Assembly: GCF_013373865.1 (NCBI RefSeq)
Contig: NC_050468.1
Coordinates: 9,114,510-9,178,509, forward strand
Source of the DNA: Monomorium pharaonis
Lineage: Eukaryota > Arthropoda > Insecta > Hymenoptera > Formicidae
Direction of reading: 5' to 3'
Length of the DNA stretch: 64,000 nucleotides
Within the stretch, counting starts at the first letter, position 1. Each line of letters opens with the position of its first letter. The position numbers and the translations under genes are program-made. The notes beneath the pieces were generated by a model that searched no databases, was not told the origin of the DNA, and worked only from the letters and a program-made list of their open reading frames with translations. Positions 35,470-47,780 of the stretch are shown piece by piece.

Positions 35470-35530
35470 ATTACAATTAGTAACACAAACGTTTCGGCCA
35501 TTGGTTTTGGCCATCTTCAGTGTGAAATTA
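35470..35530 (-). mobile_element. Retroelement-like terminal motif, copy 2
   Basis: On the minus strand: CACTGAAGATGGCC, a loop, then GGCCGAAACGTTTGTGTTAC. The CTGAAGA ... GAAA arrangement around a 4-bp GGCC stem recalls both the tail motif of several insect retroelements and the hammerhead-ribozyme core reported in Penelope-like elements. A full fold could not be made by eye. No reverse transcriptase is present. Confidence 0.35.
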
Positions 35531-35974
35531 TTGATGTGTAGTTACAACGTCGTTGGTTAGTGCGTTGAATACAAATACCCGGTAAAGATATGTATGTTCA
35601 TTATCTTTTTAGATTAAATTTCGTGTTCATATCGTCAAGCTCTACTATGATAACAGTAGTTGTGACACGTTTATGGAATTCTTATGTTTGAAACAGATAA
35701 AGTTATCTGTTCCAAAAAAAAATAAAAAAATGAGCGAGAAAAGAGAGAAAAAGAGAGAAATCCGAAAAAAGATTGCTCAATAAGCAAGTTATTATATGTA
35801 TATATAATACATTATTATGATAAGATTTTATAACATTTTATATTTAAAAAAAAATGTATTTCTTAATTTTTTATATGACATAAAAATTTACTAAAAAAAT
35901 ATTTTAGTAAAATATTAAAAGTTATATATGTTTTACTATAATTGTAATGTTTAAGAATATTACATTATCTGCTC

Positions 35975-36451
35975 TTAAGAGGATGCTAAACTGCCTATCA
36001 AATTTGATCGAGGTCGATAATGTATAGTCATTCGTTTATCCTTGTTCATAAAAATATTTGCATCAAAATACAAATTATGTAGCATATATGTACAAATAAA
36101 TGGCATCTCTTACTTCAGAATAGATTGAGGAATAAGACTATATTCGCCAAATTACGATTAAAAGCCGTAAAAAAGTTTTTTGTGCGATCAAATTTTCAGA
36201 AATCTATAGTGAAAGCGCTTAGATGAATAAAATTTGATCCCACAAATAACTTTTTTTATGGCTTCTAATCGTAATTTGACGAATATAGTCTTATTCCTTA
36301 GTCTATTCTGAACTAAGGGATACCGTTCATTTATAAGTATAAGCTACATAATTTGTATTTTGAAACAAATATTTTTATGAACAAAGATAAATGAATGACT
36401 CTATGTTATCGACCTCGATCAAGTTTGACGGGCAGTTCAGCATCCTCTTAA
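35975..36451. mobile_element. Palindromic MITE with TTAA target duplication
   Basis: Element 35979-36447 between TTAA duplications (35975-35978 and 36448-36451). Ends GAGGATGCTAAACTGCC and an inverted GAGGATGCTGAACTGCC; similarity extends through nearly the entire halves, with a centre near 36210. No coding capacity. TTAA duplications are typical of piggyBac-type insertion, but the terminus is not a classic piggyBac one. Confidence 0.7.
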
Positions 36452-36489
36452 AAAAGAAATTAAATATTTCAAAATAATTTAATAGTCGT

Positions 36490-36855
36490 ATTTATCAAAG
36501 TCATCGGTTCTCTACGATGCTAATATTGGTTTTCTTACTGTACACATTAAATATTTCGAAATAATTTAATAGTCGTATCTATCAAAGTCATCGGTTCTCT
36601 ACGATGCTAAAATTGGTTTTCTTACTGCACACATTTTAATTAAAAATATGTGATTTGTACTTATCTTGAATATACATGTAAGCTTAATAAGAGATAAAGA
36701 TTATCTTTTATGCAGGGTGTCCCATATCTGGTATGAAAGTATCTTCATGGGAAGATAAACGGGATCAAAGTAGACATAAAGGTCCACCATAGTTGTTGGT
36801 TATTTCCAATAATAGCCGAAGTATTAATTTTTCAAATTACGCGAATGAGAGCGCG
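36490..36855 (+). repeat. Outer inverted-repeat block, right member
   Basis: Inverse partner of 12525-12845. It contains an internal tandem duplication of about 85 bases (about 36467-36550 and 36551-36635), each with CATCGGTTCTCTACGATGC. Confidence 0.65.
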
Positions 36856-36893
36856 CTCTGCGCCACGAGGGAAGGACTCGAGCCGCTCGAACC

Positions 36894-39362
36894 ATATAGT
36901 CTAGTAGAATTAGACTTTTTGGGGGAAAAAATTGGTGACTCAGGTTTGACTATGCGTAAAGCACAATTAATATGCGTAGATTAAGATAGGTACAATTGTC
37001 ACTCGCAAAAAGCTGCGGGTTATTGCAAAATTACGGGTTGAAGAGAGAAAAAAGCAATTTTTTGCTTGTGCCTTGTAAACTAAAAATGGAATCCAAGAAA
37101 GTTTAAAATAAAAGTTATAGATATTAAGTAGACTGTTATGTCCGGCAGACTCCACAATTTCCCTTCGTCAGAAAAACAAATAAGATTACAAAAGAAATTC
37201 CGTTTCAAAGGTCTCCGATAATTCTTTATGCGTCTAAGATTAGTCTGTTAGAAACGTGACAACAAACATGGATGGACGAAACGACCAAGTTGATAATTTC
37301 AACTCCTTTTGAATATCGAATCAACAAACAATAAATTCTGAAGATACAAATACAAAAACAAACTCGGGTTCGAAGTAAGATTTCACGTTTCCTCACAAAA
37401 AAAATTAGCAATAAAGAATCTAAACATTAGCAAAAAATAAATAACCGTTTTCTCCATCCGCAAACCATACCGTAGCACGTCTAGCACGATAAAGAATTAT
37501 TTATCTTTTAAACCCAAAGGAAGATAACTTACGCGATAAGTCGGATTCCTTCGATAAAATTAAAGGAATGTGGAAGAAAACAGGGAAACTTTTAACTCAA
37601 CGTATGATTAGTCAAAAAGGAAAAACTATTTTTTCAATAAGAAAACTTAGAATTCACCCACCACATAATCCTGAAAAAGAGTCCTACCAATTAGAATATT
37701 TGAACCACCTACATTTGGATTCTCTCTCTATACACGGTATAAAAAACATTTTGTATTTGTGTTAAAATTTATCCTTGTAAAAAGTTTTGTGTTAAATTTA
37801 TAACATAGTTGTGTTAATTTAACATATTGCTGTTGTGTTAATTCAAGTAAAGTGTTAAATTATTAAAATAACTGAAAAAAAGTGTAAAAATAACACAATG
37901 TGCACGTACTTTTAATTTTATATAATAAATATGTTCCTTATTATCAGTAACAGCATTTATCTGTTAAAATTGATTTAAAAAAATGTTAAGTTTACTCTAC
38001 AGGCACTGCCAGTTAGTGTGCGGCGCCGCCGATAGACGAGCAAGCGACTTAACTCTCTCGGGAATAAAATGCAAACGACGCGCTACATAAAGACCACTTG
38101 CAGCGCGATTAAGGCAAAAATAGTTCACTCCAAAAAATTTAGAGAGCACATATAAAGATTTTGTCTTGAAACAATCTATATGCAATTGTAAAAAATTTTT
38201 TTTAGCATTTCTAAAATAATTATTATTGAACATATATGATATGTTAAATTAACATATATAACGTGTTAAAATAATATTATATAATGTTAAAATAACATAT
38301 AATATGTTATTGTAACACGGTTGTACATTATTATAATGTTAAAGTAACATGTTACATGTGTTACTTTGATATAATTTTCTCATTAAATTGTTACATAAAA
38401 ATTATGTCAAATTATAAAATTTACATTTATTTTTATGTTAAATATAACATAATATTTATGTTACTATTTAACATATGTTTAATATGTTAAATTAACACAA
38501 AAATTTGAGTGAATGATTTAAGACATGTAAGATGTGTTAAATTTAACACAAAATTTTTTACTGTGTAAGACTCTGTATATATAAAACCAAATCTTAAAGA
38601 AGAGTTTTAGTTTTCACCCCAGTTAGTTAGTTGCCAAACAGTTACCCAGTTCAATGCATTTTACCTCATTTTGATAGCGTTAATATTTTAAAAGTTATTT
38701 AATTGTTAATTAGGCTTACTTTTTACACGTTTATTTGAGGCACTTAATTGCATTGCACATTTCGTAATACCGATATATGATACTGCAACTTTTTAACAAG
38801 AAAAAAAAAACTTTGGTTCGGGTTTGTGCCTAATCTCAAAAATGAAGAAATTAAATTTTAGTGGAGCGCGTTTTGGATAAACAATTACACTTTGGAAAAA
38901 TATTACTCGAAAAGTTATTAATATTTTTTGATGAGATTTGGTACACTTTTTTTATCGTAATAAAAGCTATGTTTTCCTGTAATTTCAAATGTTTGAGTTA
39001 ATTTTAAAGAAAGTTATAAACAATTTAAGAAACGGCAATTTTTCATGGTTTTTTTTCTACTTTACAACCAAACTAATCGACCGATCTTAATGAATCAAAT
39101 TTATTATTGTAGGTCTACTTAACATCTACAACTTTTATTTGAAACTTTTTTTGATTCCGTTTTTAGTTTACAAGGCGCAAGCAAAAAACTGCTTTTTCCT
39201 CACTTCAAACCGTAATTTTGCAATAACCCCCAGCTTTTTGCGAGTGACAAACGTACATATCTTAATCTACACATATTAATTGTGCTTTACGCACAGTCAA
39301 ACCTGAGTTATCAATTTTTTTACAAAACGACCCTTTTTGAAGCTAATTCTACTAGACTATAT
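36894..39362. mobile_element. Foldback element with ~250-bp inverted ends
   Basis: The left end ATATAGTCTAGTAGAATTAG is the complement of the right end. Inverted similarity runs inward to about 37140 and from about 39110, including AAAAAGCTG.GGGTTATTGCAAAATTACGG-type blocks. No clear target duplication beyond a possible TA. The interior carries no transposase; the frame 37568-37765 is short and unrecognised. A second palindromic insertion is nested inside (37775-38575). Confidence 0.6.
37775..38575. mobile_element. GTTAA-rich palindromic insertion
   Basis: Dense in GTGTTAA and TTAACAC motifs in both orientations. The outer segments are inverted copies: TTTTGTGTTAAATTTA near 37785 and a TGTGTTAAATTTAACACA block near 38541. 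The middle (38000-38200) is of ordinary composition. Likely a non-autonomous hairpin element nested in the foldback. Confidence 0.4.
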
Positions 39363-39379
39363 CGTTTTTGTCGTTCAAC

Positions 39380-39900
39380 ATACTAACCCTTTCAAGAAAT
39401 CCTTGCTTTTGATTGTGATACGTATCGGTGAGATTGGCGAGCGAGCGAACGGACCGAACGCGTAGCATCCTGTTCGTGGCAGTGGCGCGAAGCCAAAGAG
39501 AGGAGCTCGTTATACCGGTCTCCGCCAACGGTGTCTCCGGTGGTCCAATTAGTTGACACAATCCGACCCGCGCGCGACAAGGACTTCATAACTTTTTTGG
39601 CCCGCGAGCATCTCGCGCGCCTTATGCCGATTTTATGTAAAATCGTCAAGTGTGCCCGCCGAACGTTCGTCGTCGCGTAAATTTCAAAGAAATCTCGATG
39701 GTGTGATCGACCACGTTCCATTCGGCCCACGTACATATATTTCTCCGTCGCTGCTGTTGTCGATTCTGAACTTGCGGATGCGATCGAACGAAGGGTAGCG
39801 CGTCTTTCGGCGAGATACGCATCGCTGGACCACGGCGAAATCATGTCCAATTCTGTACCGGTTCTGTAGACGTCGAATCAAGTTCGTTCGATCGGAATAA
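39380..39900 (-). pseudogene. Coding-like GC patch, unrecognised
   Basis: A sharply GC-richer block in AT-rich DNA with overlapping open frames on the minus strand (39392-39850 and 39684-39881). Composition is protein-like but no frame runs through, as expected for an old, frameshifted gene. No domain recognised. Confidence 0.2.
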
Positions 39901-40125
39901 CATTTTTGGAAGAAATCGACGGAGATACGTAAAGTTTCAAACAGCTATCTATTCAGTCAAGCATTTTACCTAACGATGTAAAAACAACATCTAAACTTAA
40001 AAAAAAAATATATATATATATATATTTGAAAATAGGATAATAAGTATTAAAATAAACAAAAATGAATTCCAAAACGTAAGACAGCAAAAATGACATAAAA
40101 ATAAAGAAATATCTGGTTGTTTCTA

Positions 40126-40356
40126 CACTGAAAAAAAAGCAATTGGTACAACAAATTTTTTTGTTGCGGGCTGCCAACAAAAGATATACTCAATACATCA
40201 ATACATGATAATGCAATATAAATAATACATAGTTCAATCAACATAGTTTAATCAACATGTACTTGCACTAACAGCAAATATTATTATATTAAGTATATCT
40301 TTTGTTGCCAACCCGCAACAAAACGTTTTGTTGAATCAATGACTTTTTTTTCAATG
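40126..40356. mobile_element. MITE with TA target duplication
   Basis: A 231-bp element flanked by TA. Its ends are inverted copies beginning CA(C/T)TGAAAAAAAAG and extending over about 65 bases to CAACAAAAGATATACT. No coding capacity. TA duplication suggests mobilisation by a Tc1/mariner-type transposase. Confidence 0.65.
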
Positions 40357-40449
40357 TATTTAATTTTACGTACATTGCTAAAAGAAATTATAAATAGATC
40401 AGTTTGCGAATCTAAATTGCCTTTTTCTCTATCCAATAATTATATGATG

Positions 40450-41375
40450 TAAAGTTGAACTTTCATACCAAGTTCGCGACCATGTCAGTATTTTCCTTTT
40501 CATTTAATACGATGCAGGAACAGCAGTTGTACGCAATGTGCGATCGTTACCGTCGCGATACGAATCAGCGCGCGTGGCTTCCTCGTTGCGATAAAGTCAA
40601 CGATAAACCAGTTATGCCTGCTCGAGTTGGCACCAGACGGTGGACTAATTAATAAAAATACGACCCATGATGTTTTGCAAAATTTTTGTCAGACTTTCCA
40701 AAGCAAACGGTATTGCCGACAATATATTTATGATGTTATCGGGACGTACCGTCGCGCCGCGCGGAAAACGCATCGACGTACAGGAGAAACCATTAAAAAA
40801 ACCTTTCACACGTATATACGTGCATAATACACATCGGGCAGTGCCATTGGTAAATATTGAAACTCGTTACGATAAATATTTATCTGAAGCATGATGGAGT
40901 GCATCCTGCTTCGAGCGTACGGAGTGCGCACTTTCTTTTTACTGTACAACGAAAATCATTCGTTCATTAAAAAATCCCTACATCAACATTGACGATTACA
41001 TTAACCAAGTGCATGTCGAATTTCGGTCGCACGAAACGATCGAGGATAAACAAGTTCGTCTGATCGACGTTAACAAATGCTCTCACTAATTATTTAATTA
41101 ACGCGCGCTTATTTCTCCCGCTTCGAGTTACGAAACAACTGTTATTCCGTTTTCGGGCGAAATTCTCAGCCTTTTCAAAGAACTGCAAGAGAGCAATCGA
41201 GTGAAATCGTTGACTTCGTCAGGTGAAGTCCGAATCGCGTGCAAGACACCGCACATCCTGTTTAACCACGTGACGGCTCTTCAATCTGCCAGGAGCAATC
41301 TTCTTCGTGAAGTCGAAGGTCGTCCTCGATACGAAGCGCAGCAACAAAGAGAGGCTCAAATTACGATCTGAGAGC
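40450..41375 (+). pseudogene. Decayed coding-like segment, unrecognised
   Basis: Codon-like, GC-richer sequence broken into successive frames: about 40485-40652, 40627-40827, 40667-40894, then on to about 41090 and 41370 with stops. The fragments include Cys-containing stretches but I could not name the family. It lies close to the similar patch at 39380-39900; both may belong to one degraded element. Confidence 0.25.
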
Positions 41376-41389
41376 AACCCTTTACCGAT

Positions 41390-44300
41390 TTTAGACGACG
41401 GATACTGCCTGTAAAGTCGACTGACAGCTACAATTTGTTCTCTTCAAGGGACTGCAGAAATTTACGTACAAATGGTTAATTCTCCCAAACGCCAAATTGC
41501 GGTTTCTCCCAAAATCGTTTGAATGAGCTACGGTAAAGAAACTAGGCAAGGAACAAAATAAAACAAAATAAAAGTATGAAAAGATAACACAAATACCAGA
41601 CATTAATTTGCGAGCAATTTCCAAAATTTTATCAGGCACAATTTATCTGCTTCAATTTGAATAACAATGTTTCAAACAAAATTAAACGGATATTAATCTG
41701 TACTGGAGAAAAATTTTTTATCGCGTGAGATATGCACGTCATGCATCGGACGTCTAATGAAATTACGTTACATAAGAAATAATCAGTCCGCGGAAATTGT
41801 TGAGTATCTCTAAACGGATCTTGCTACCGTTATCGAGCGCATCCTGCTTAACGATTATTTTTCTCTTGCTTGAAAGCAATCCGAAGTCAAAGAGCATTAT
41901 CGACGCGATATGGATCTCTGAGCTTCCTTGCGTTAGCGATGTTCAGATGAATCTCGTTATACTAGTTTCAGACAACGATCATGACTATTCAGGCGGGTAA
42001 TACAAGTGCCAATCATTTTTCTATCTCGAAAAATTTGCGTTCCATCGCGCACTTATACCGAACGACATAAAAAAATATCGCGAGAAAGTGCGTATTTGTG
42101 TTAAGAAATATATCGCGAACGAAATTTAACGCGATCTTTTCTTAAGATTAAAATAAATTGAGTTTTTTATTACATTTAAATATGTCGTGTAATAAAATAT
42201 TTTTTATTTAATTTTAATTAAAGCGCTCGTATTTAAATAAAAAAAGTAAATAATTTCTTATAAATTTACATACAAATTCTAATATGTCCAATATAATTAT
42301 ATCAATAATTAATTATTAATATCATTAATATTATTAAATAATTACTTAGTATTCAATTACAGTAAATTTAAATAATCTCTACAGTGTGTGTTTGTGTGTA
42401 AGTTACCCGATCTGTTTAAGATTTTTTTTAATCGTTCCATTTTATTGGCCGACCAGCAGAACCTACTTGTACAACTGGGTCGTCTTCGATTTCGCTACCA
42501 CGGGTAGCAAGCCATGTGTTCATCGAGCAATCTGAATCGCATTGGCGACGATCTTGACTTCACGAAGAAAGGACACGCTTCTCTGAAAGGAAGAAGACTT
42601 CTTACATACCCAAACAGGATGTACTTCATCACGCAAGAATGACTCAGGTTCAGGTTCTTCGCAGCTGGGCCTGCAGTTTCTTCAATTTCTTCTTCATCAC
42701 GCTGCATAATTTGCATAATTTGCATGTAATAAATGACTCTTACGAGACGTTTATCATAGCGCTACTGTTCGTTCTTAAGATCACCATTGTTCGCATTCGA
42801 AGAAATGGAGCATAATATCCATGCCCCCGAAAAAGAGATCAAAACGTCTCTGACAACAGTATCCTCGGAAAGCGCAATCTCTCGATATGAAAGCCGCGCC
42901 GATAAATTATGCACGTAAAGAAACTTGAAGAACGGTAATAAAACTTGAACGATAATAAATCACCGCGAGCAGAGGCAGTTTGAAATAAAACAGTCCCGCC
43001 TGTTTGTCCGTAACGTCCGCCGCTTTTTTTTTCGCGAAGTCAAAGATCCTTTCGAATGCGACATAAATCAGCTAACAGACCCGCGTCTTCCGCTCTGGCG
43101 GCGAAATCGAAGTTCCACTCGTTACACCGGTCCTCGGTTTGTTGACCACTCGCGCGCCATGAAGCGTTATATATCAGCGTGACGAACACTGTACGCGATA
43201 GGTGCCACAAGTAATTTCACTTCCAACGATACACAATGTTAAAAAAAAAAAAAAAAAAACTCGCATTACTTAATTCGATTTCAAACGTCGTCTCGTTCTT
43301 TAAGAAGCGAATAGTTGTTTTGGTCTAATTAAAGTGATTCTAAACATCGATTATAGGTTTGACGAATCTCAAACGGTTTAATTTGATGGTACCGGCTCTG
43401 CTGTCATTAGATCCCTAACTTAAACACCAAATGATCTAATCGCGCTACCGTGACCATTTGAAAAACACGCGAAAGGCGATCGCGTATATAGTTACTATCG
43501 TTAAGCCATCTGCGCGCGTTCAAGCCACCGCCGAGTCTCAAATCCGCTTAACCCTCTCATCGCACATGACCCAAATGACTTGCGAGCACGAACGAAGATT
43601 TATCGTCGTCAATTGCACTCGCGTGTCACCAAATTGCCCCATCCGCGAACAATTGTCGGCCGTCGAAATTGCCCGAACGTCCTCGGCGTGTCTCTCTCAC
43701 GCGCCTGATCGCGCAATTTTCGCTTCCCGACAGCTTCATTGCGGGTTTCGGGTCGTTATTGTCCGTCACGAGGCGCGTCCACCCGACGCGTCTGCATCAG
43801 GCCCACCGTTACGAGGCCCAGTTTTCTTTCTGTAAGAAACTTTCTACGCGGGGTAGACCTTGCCATCGTATGAGGGCTGTCCTGGGATCGAAGGCCGTCA
43901 GAGCGTGAGGCGTGTTTCCCGCACACGACCAACACGTTCCACGCACGCTTAGAGTGGTTAGCTTAGGATTAGAGAATGAGAATGGAGGATGTCAAGTTTC
44001 AACGAGAGGAAAAACTACTATATTTTACAAATGTATTCAATTATTTTATCCACAGTCATTAAAGAGCCGTTGTAAAACAACTGCTGTAAAACAATTTGCT
44101 TAATTAGGTCGATAATAACGACAATTCTTTAACATGCCGGTATTTGTAAGATTTAAGAATCGCGAAACAAGATTCAATAGTCAATTAAGCTAAAAAAATT
44201 AATCTATTATTGAAGGATAATTCTCCCTTAAAAAAAGAATCTATCTTTATGAAGAAAACTATATAAACGATACCATAAATATAAAAATTCAAAACTTATG

Positions 44301-44560
44301 TTAATTAATGTTATTAATTGTTATTCAATATTATTTTAAAATAATAATATAGAAAATCGGTCATTGCTCCGTATAATATGAGATATTTTTATATAGTAAA
44401 CTAATTAAAATAATTTAATTTGTGAAAAAGTAAGCTTTGCATCTAAATCATTATCTATATTATTATCTTTAACAGTTGAGTACAAAGTATCCTAGGAAAA
44501 TACTGTAAAAAAAACATCTACGTATGTGTCTAATAGATCTTGACTCATCAAAGTACCATT
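41390..44560. other. Mixed DNA, no gene recognised
   Basis: Alternating AT-rich and balanced patches. Coding-like but short frames occur at 42495-42725 (minus) and 43458-43908 (plus), without a domain. A 19-base poly-A run ends near 43259. Confidence 0.45.
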
Positions 44561-44569
44561 AAAATATTT

Positions 44570-45200
44570 CAATCGAGGTCCTAATTTCTCTTCGTTCATC
44601 GGACCGTCTTCATCGAAGCGTGATTACGTCGCGAAGGGTTGCTTGTCAGGGATCTGCGATAGAAATTGGTGTACAGCGTACTGAAGTACGGCGGGGATGA
44701 AGGGGGCAGGGAGTTGATGTGCGGGAGAGAAATGGAAAGAAAAGGAGGACGAAGAAAGAGGGTTGGCGGTCGCCTCGAGAGAGCCAGCGCACGAGGACAG
44801 GTGGCGACGAAGAACCAGGGAACCTCGGAACCACCGAGTTCTCACGCGCGAAACCTCCAGCTGCCACCGAGCCAAGGAGATATACATATACACGTTGCTT
44901 CTGGGGCCTCGGCTCGATAGCAGGCAAGCCGGCGGCGAGAGCACCCTCGAAAAGCGCATCACTCGCTTGGGGAATGTCGGACACGAGGGGCCCGACAGAT
45001 GCGTGCGGTTGGTCAGGAATCTAAATATTACGACCGTGTTCGCTGAGGGGGCCGCGGACGGGCCCACTTCAGGCCATCCCTCGTCACCCCTTGCGTTCGC
45101 GTGAATGGTGGTGCGCGGGTGGTGCCGGCTGCCCCGTTATAGTGAAATCTTCCGTCCTGTCAACGAAAGGGACGAAAGACACGTTGGAGTACCAAAGCGG
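44570..45200. other. GC-rich island, no gene assigned
   Basis: CpG- and purine-rich on the plus strand, with overlapping open frames on both strands (44624-45104). This suggests unbiased GC-rich DNA and not a specific protein. It may be a promoter or leader of a gene outside the recognisable set. A TTCTCACG sequence near 44838 fits the Su(H) consensus. Confidence 0.4.
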
Positions 45201-46500
45201 AGCGCCGCGGGCGGTACTTGAATACGTAACGTAAATGACAAATAGGCTCGTTTTGCGTAAATACTACTTTACATGCATCATGTAAACCTTGGAAATAGCT
45301 TATTTTGACGTAAGAAATAACATGACGCAATAAGCCATCAAGACTCTTGGATGAGGTTAAAAAAAAAAAACACTAATGCTATTCAAAATTTAACATTTTT
45401 CTATGAATGTAAAAAAATAACGATAAACTAATAAAATTTTATTTTACACTATTGAACACAGATTATTTGTATTATACATTGAACAAGAGATATTACTGTT
45501 AATTACGTAACCAATAAGATAAGCCGACGTTTTACCGAGTGAGTCACTAAAATATTACGGGTCGACGAGGCGTTAATGGTCAATCAGTAGGAGAAGGATG
45601 AATTAAATGCAAAAATTATACGTGTATCGGTCGATCTTATAATTTATGCCGTCCGTCGCGGTATAGTAATAGCTGCTACTTACTGGCTATAACGCGACCA
45701 TCGATTTAGCGGTGCCGCGAGGCGAATGCGGTTAAGCGCATTATTCATGTTTTCTCACGTGACGGTGCCAATCAGAAATCACTGGTCACCCAGTGCGCGT
45801 TACGTATATTTACACATGCGTTGCAAGAGGCAGCCCCAGAAGGCACGTTTATTAAATGTTACAAGTGAGAAAACTAGAGAGCATGTTGCAGAATCGGTTT
45901 TATCTTTTTTGTTCTGCGGCGAAAAGGGTGACGTAACGATGCAACACGGCGAAATGGTACTACCGAGAAGCGCATTTGCGGATTCGCGATCGTTCCATCT
46001 TCAAGGGCCTTAAAATTTCGCGATTCTTTATACAATATATACGCTATACGGTCAAATTCCTAAGAAAAATTTAAAACAAGTAGTCAATGCAATTTGCACT
46101 AATTGCAACGATAGAGCAACGCAGCCACCTGTTTCACGCAGGCATGAGTTGCGCGTCGCATTACGACTTCCCGTGCAACAGGTTACGCGTCATTCCAATC
46201 ACCCTCCCCTACTCTCTCCCATTTTCCCCTCTTCTTCATGTAGATCGCCCTTCGTCAAATCGACGCGTCACCCTCCTCGGTGCATCGACGCGGTCCTTCT
46301 AACGACCGTCTTTCTCTCGTCTTTGTCTGGCAAACCGCTTCATTCCCTCACGACTTGCTCCGTTTCCCTCACGTGGCGTTCTTCCTCATCCCACCTCGCG
46401 CCATTGCTGTCCCGCTCGCTCCTAACCGATTTCATGTCTCGTCCCTTCCTCCTCCAGCACGAGCGGACCACGTGCTGTTCTCGCGCTCACCTCCATTGAG
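45200..46500. other. Intergenic DNA upstream of the Bearded-family gene
   Basis: AT-rich to about 45650, then balanced and finally CT-rich. Open frames here lack domains. A Su(H)-type sequence TTCTCACG lies at 45752-45759. Confidence 0.4.
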
Positions 46501-47780
46501 CATGCGTCCGTACGCTGCTACCGTGCGCAACTCGTGCTGCGCGTGTGTTAAGAACTAAGTCTCGTCGTTTCTCTCCCAGTTTCTCTCTTCGGTTTCTCTT
46601 TCTCTCCATTACGACGATCGACGCCTCGCGCTCTCGCTCACCCTCTTGTCACCCTGCTCTCGCTCGTGGCGCACGGTTGCCGCCGTCCTTGTTGCGCCCC
46701 TGATCGCTCGTTCTCGCTCGCGTTCCTCGTGCGTTCTTCAGCTCGTGCTGCGCGTGCGCCACGCAGAGCACGCACTCCCCTCTTTTCTTTCTCCAGCGTG
46801 CTCTATCCCCCATCTCGCTCTCGGCGCGACTGCCTCTGCGACTTCTATAGCGATCTCCATCTTCGTTCTTTGTCTTCACCTCCTTCCCTTTTTACCACCA
46901 TTTTTGCATCTCTTTCTGGCTAGCGTTGTTCTTTCTCAGATGTGCATGTGTAATAGAAGGGATCAGTTATCTTTTTCTACTATCTTGAACCTCTTTCTCT
47001 TTCGTTCGTCCTATCCCACCCTATCCCACTATCCGCGCAACCGTTCTCCACCCAACCATGGTGTTACTCCCTAGATTATAGGCTGCTCTTTCTTAGAGCG
47101 CGTCCTATGCAACTCGTGCTGCGCGTGCACCGCGCGAACAATCTATTTTCTTTTCCTTTCTCTGAGTAACAATCTTTCTTTCTCTACATTACTCCCTTCT
47201 GACTTGTATAGTTCCTTTTATCATTCTCTCTCGGTACCTTTCGCTGATGCAGCGTGCGCAGTTCGTGCTGCACGTGTACGCCACGCTCATTTCCTTCATC
47301 CTTTACGCCTTCTTTGTTTTGCTTTCCTTCTCATTTTCCATCAGTCCTTGAATCTGTGCTTTCTTTCCACTGGCTGATTTTTTATCCTCACATCGATCAC
47401 CTCTGTCCATCCTACTCGCTTTAATCGACTATCCTCCTTCTACCCCATGTTCGACCGCAGAGACCGTAGCCTCGATTCTCCCCGTGTTTCGCTTTCGACG
47501 ATTATGAGTTGACGTGTTCAATAACAACGACCCGTCCTTGTTCCTCTTCCCTTCGTGCCCTTGCTGCTTCATGCGCAGCTCATGCACCGCGTCCTTCTCT
47601 TTCTCCCTTCCTTCACACAACGAATTCTTGTTCTCTTCTGTCTTACCTTGACATTCCTCTCACTCTCTTCGACTTAACACGTACCTTATTCTCAATCGTA
47701 TCGCGTCGCGCGTGTATCAGATTTTAATTTTTCCCCTTTGTTTATTCTCTTCTTTTCATCTCTTCTCGTCACATCACCTT
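46500..47780. promoter_or_regulatory. CT-rich region with repeated CTCGTGCTGCGCGTG motif
   Basis: Long pyrimidine-rich tracts on the plus strand contain a recurring near-identical motif at about 46525, 46739, 47108 and 47255, with a weaker fifth copy near 47570. Each pairs CTCGTG (an N-box, CACGAG, on the other strand) with CGCGTG (a CACGCG class-C box) or, at 47260, CACGTG. These are binding preferences of Hairy/E(spl)-type repressors. A regulatory role is inference; the motif copies may also be relics of an older repeat. Confidence 0.35.
47622..47629 (-). promoter_or_regulatory. Su(H)-type site
   Basis: TTCACACA, the complement of TGTGTGAA, fits the Suppressor-of-Hairless consensus YGTGDGAA. 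It lies 0.55 kb upstream of the Bearded-family TATA box. Confidence 0.35.

Noticed and set aside
35470..35530. Complete hammerhead ribozyme
   Set aside because: The two conserved core segments and stem II are present, but stem I and stem III do not close convincingly. It is kept only as a low-interest motif.
36880..36900. tRNA T-loop-like sequence near CTCGAACC
   Set aside because: No cloverleaf, A box or matching acceptor stem around it. No tRNA was supportable anywhere in the window.
44624..45104. Novel genes in the GC-rich island
   Set aside because: Four or more frames are open at once on both strands, which reflects base composition. None has a domain or splice support.
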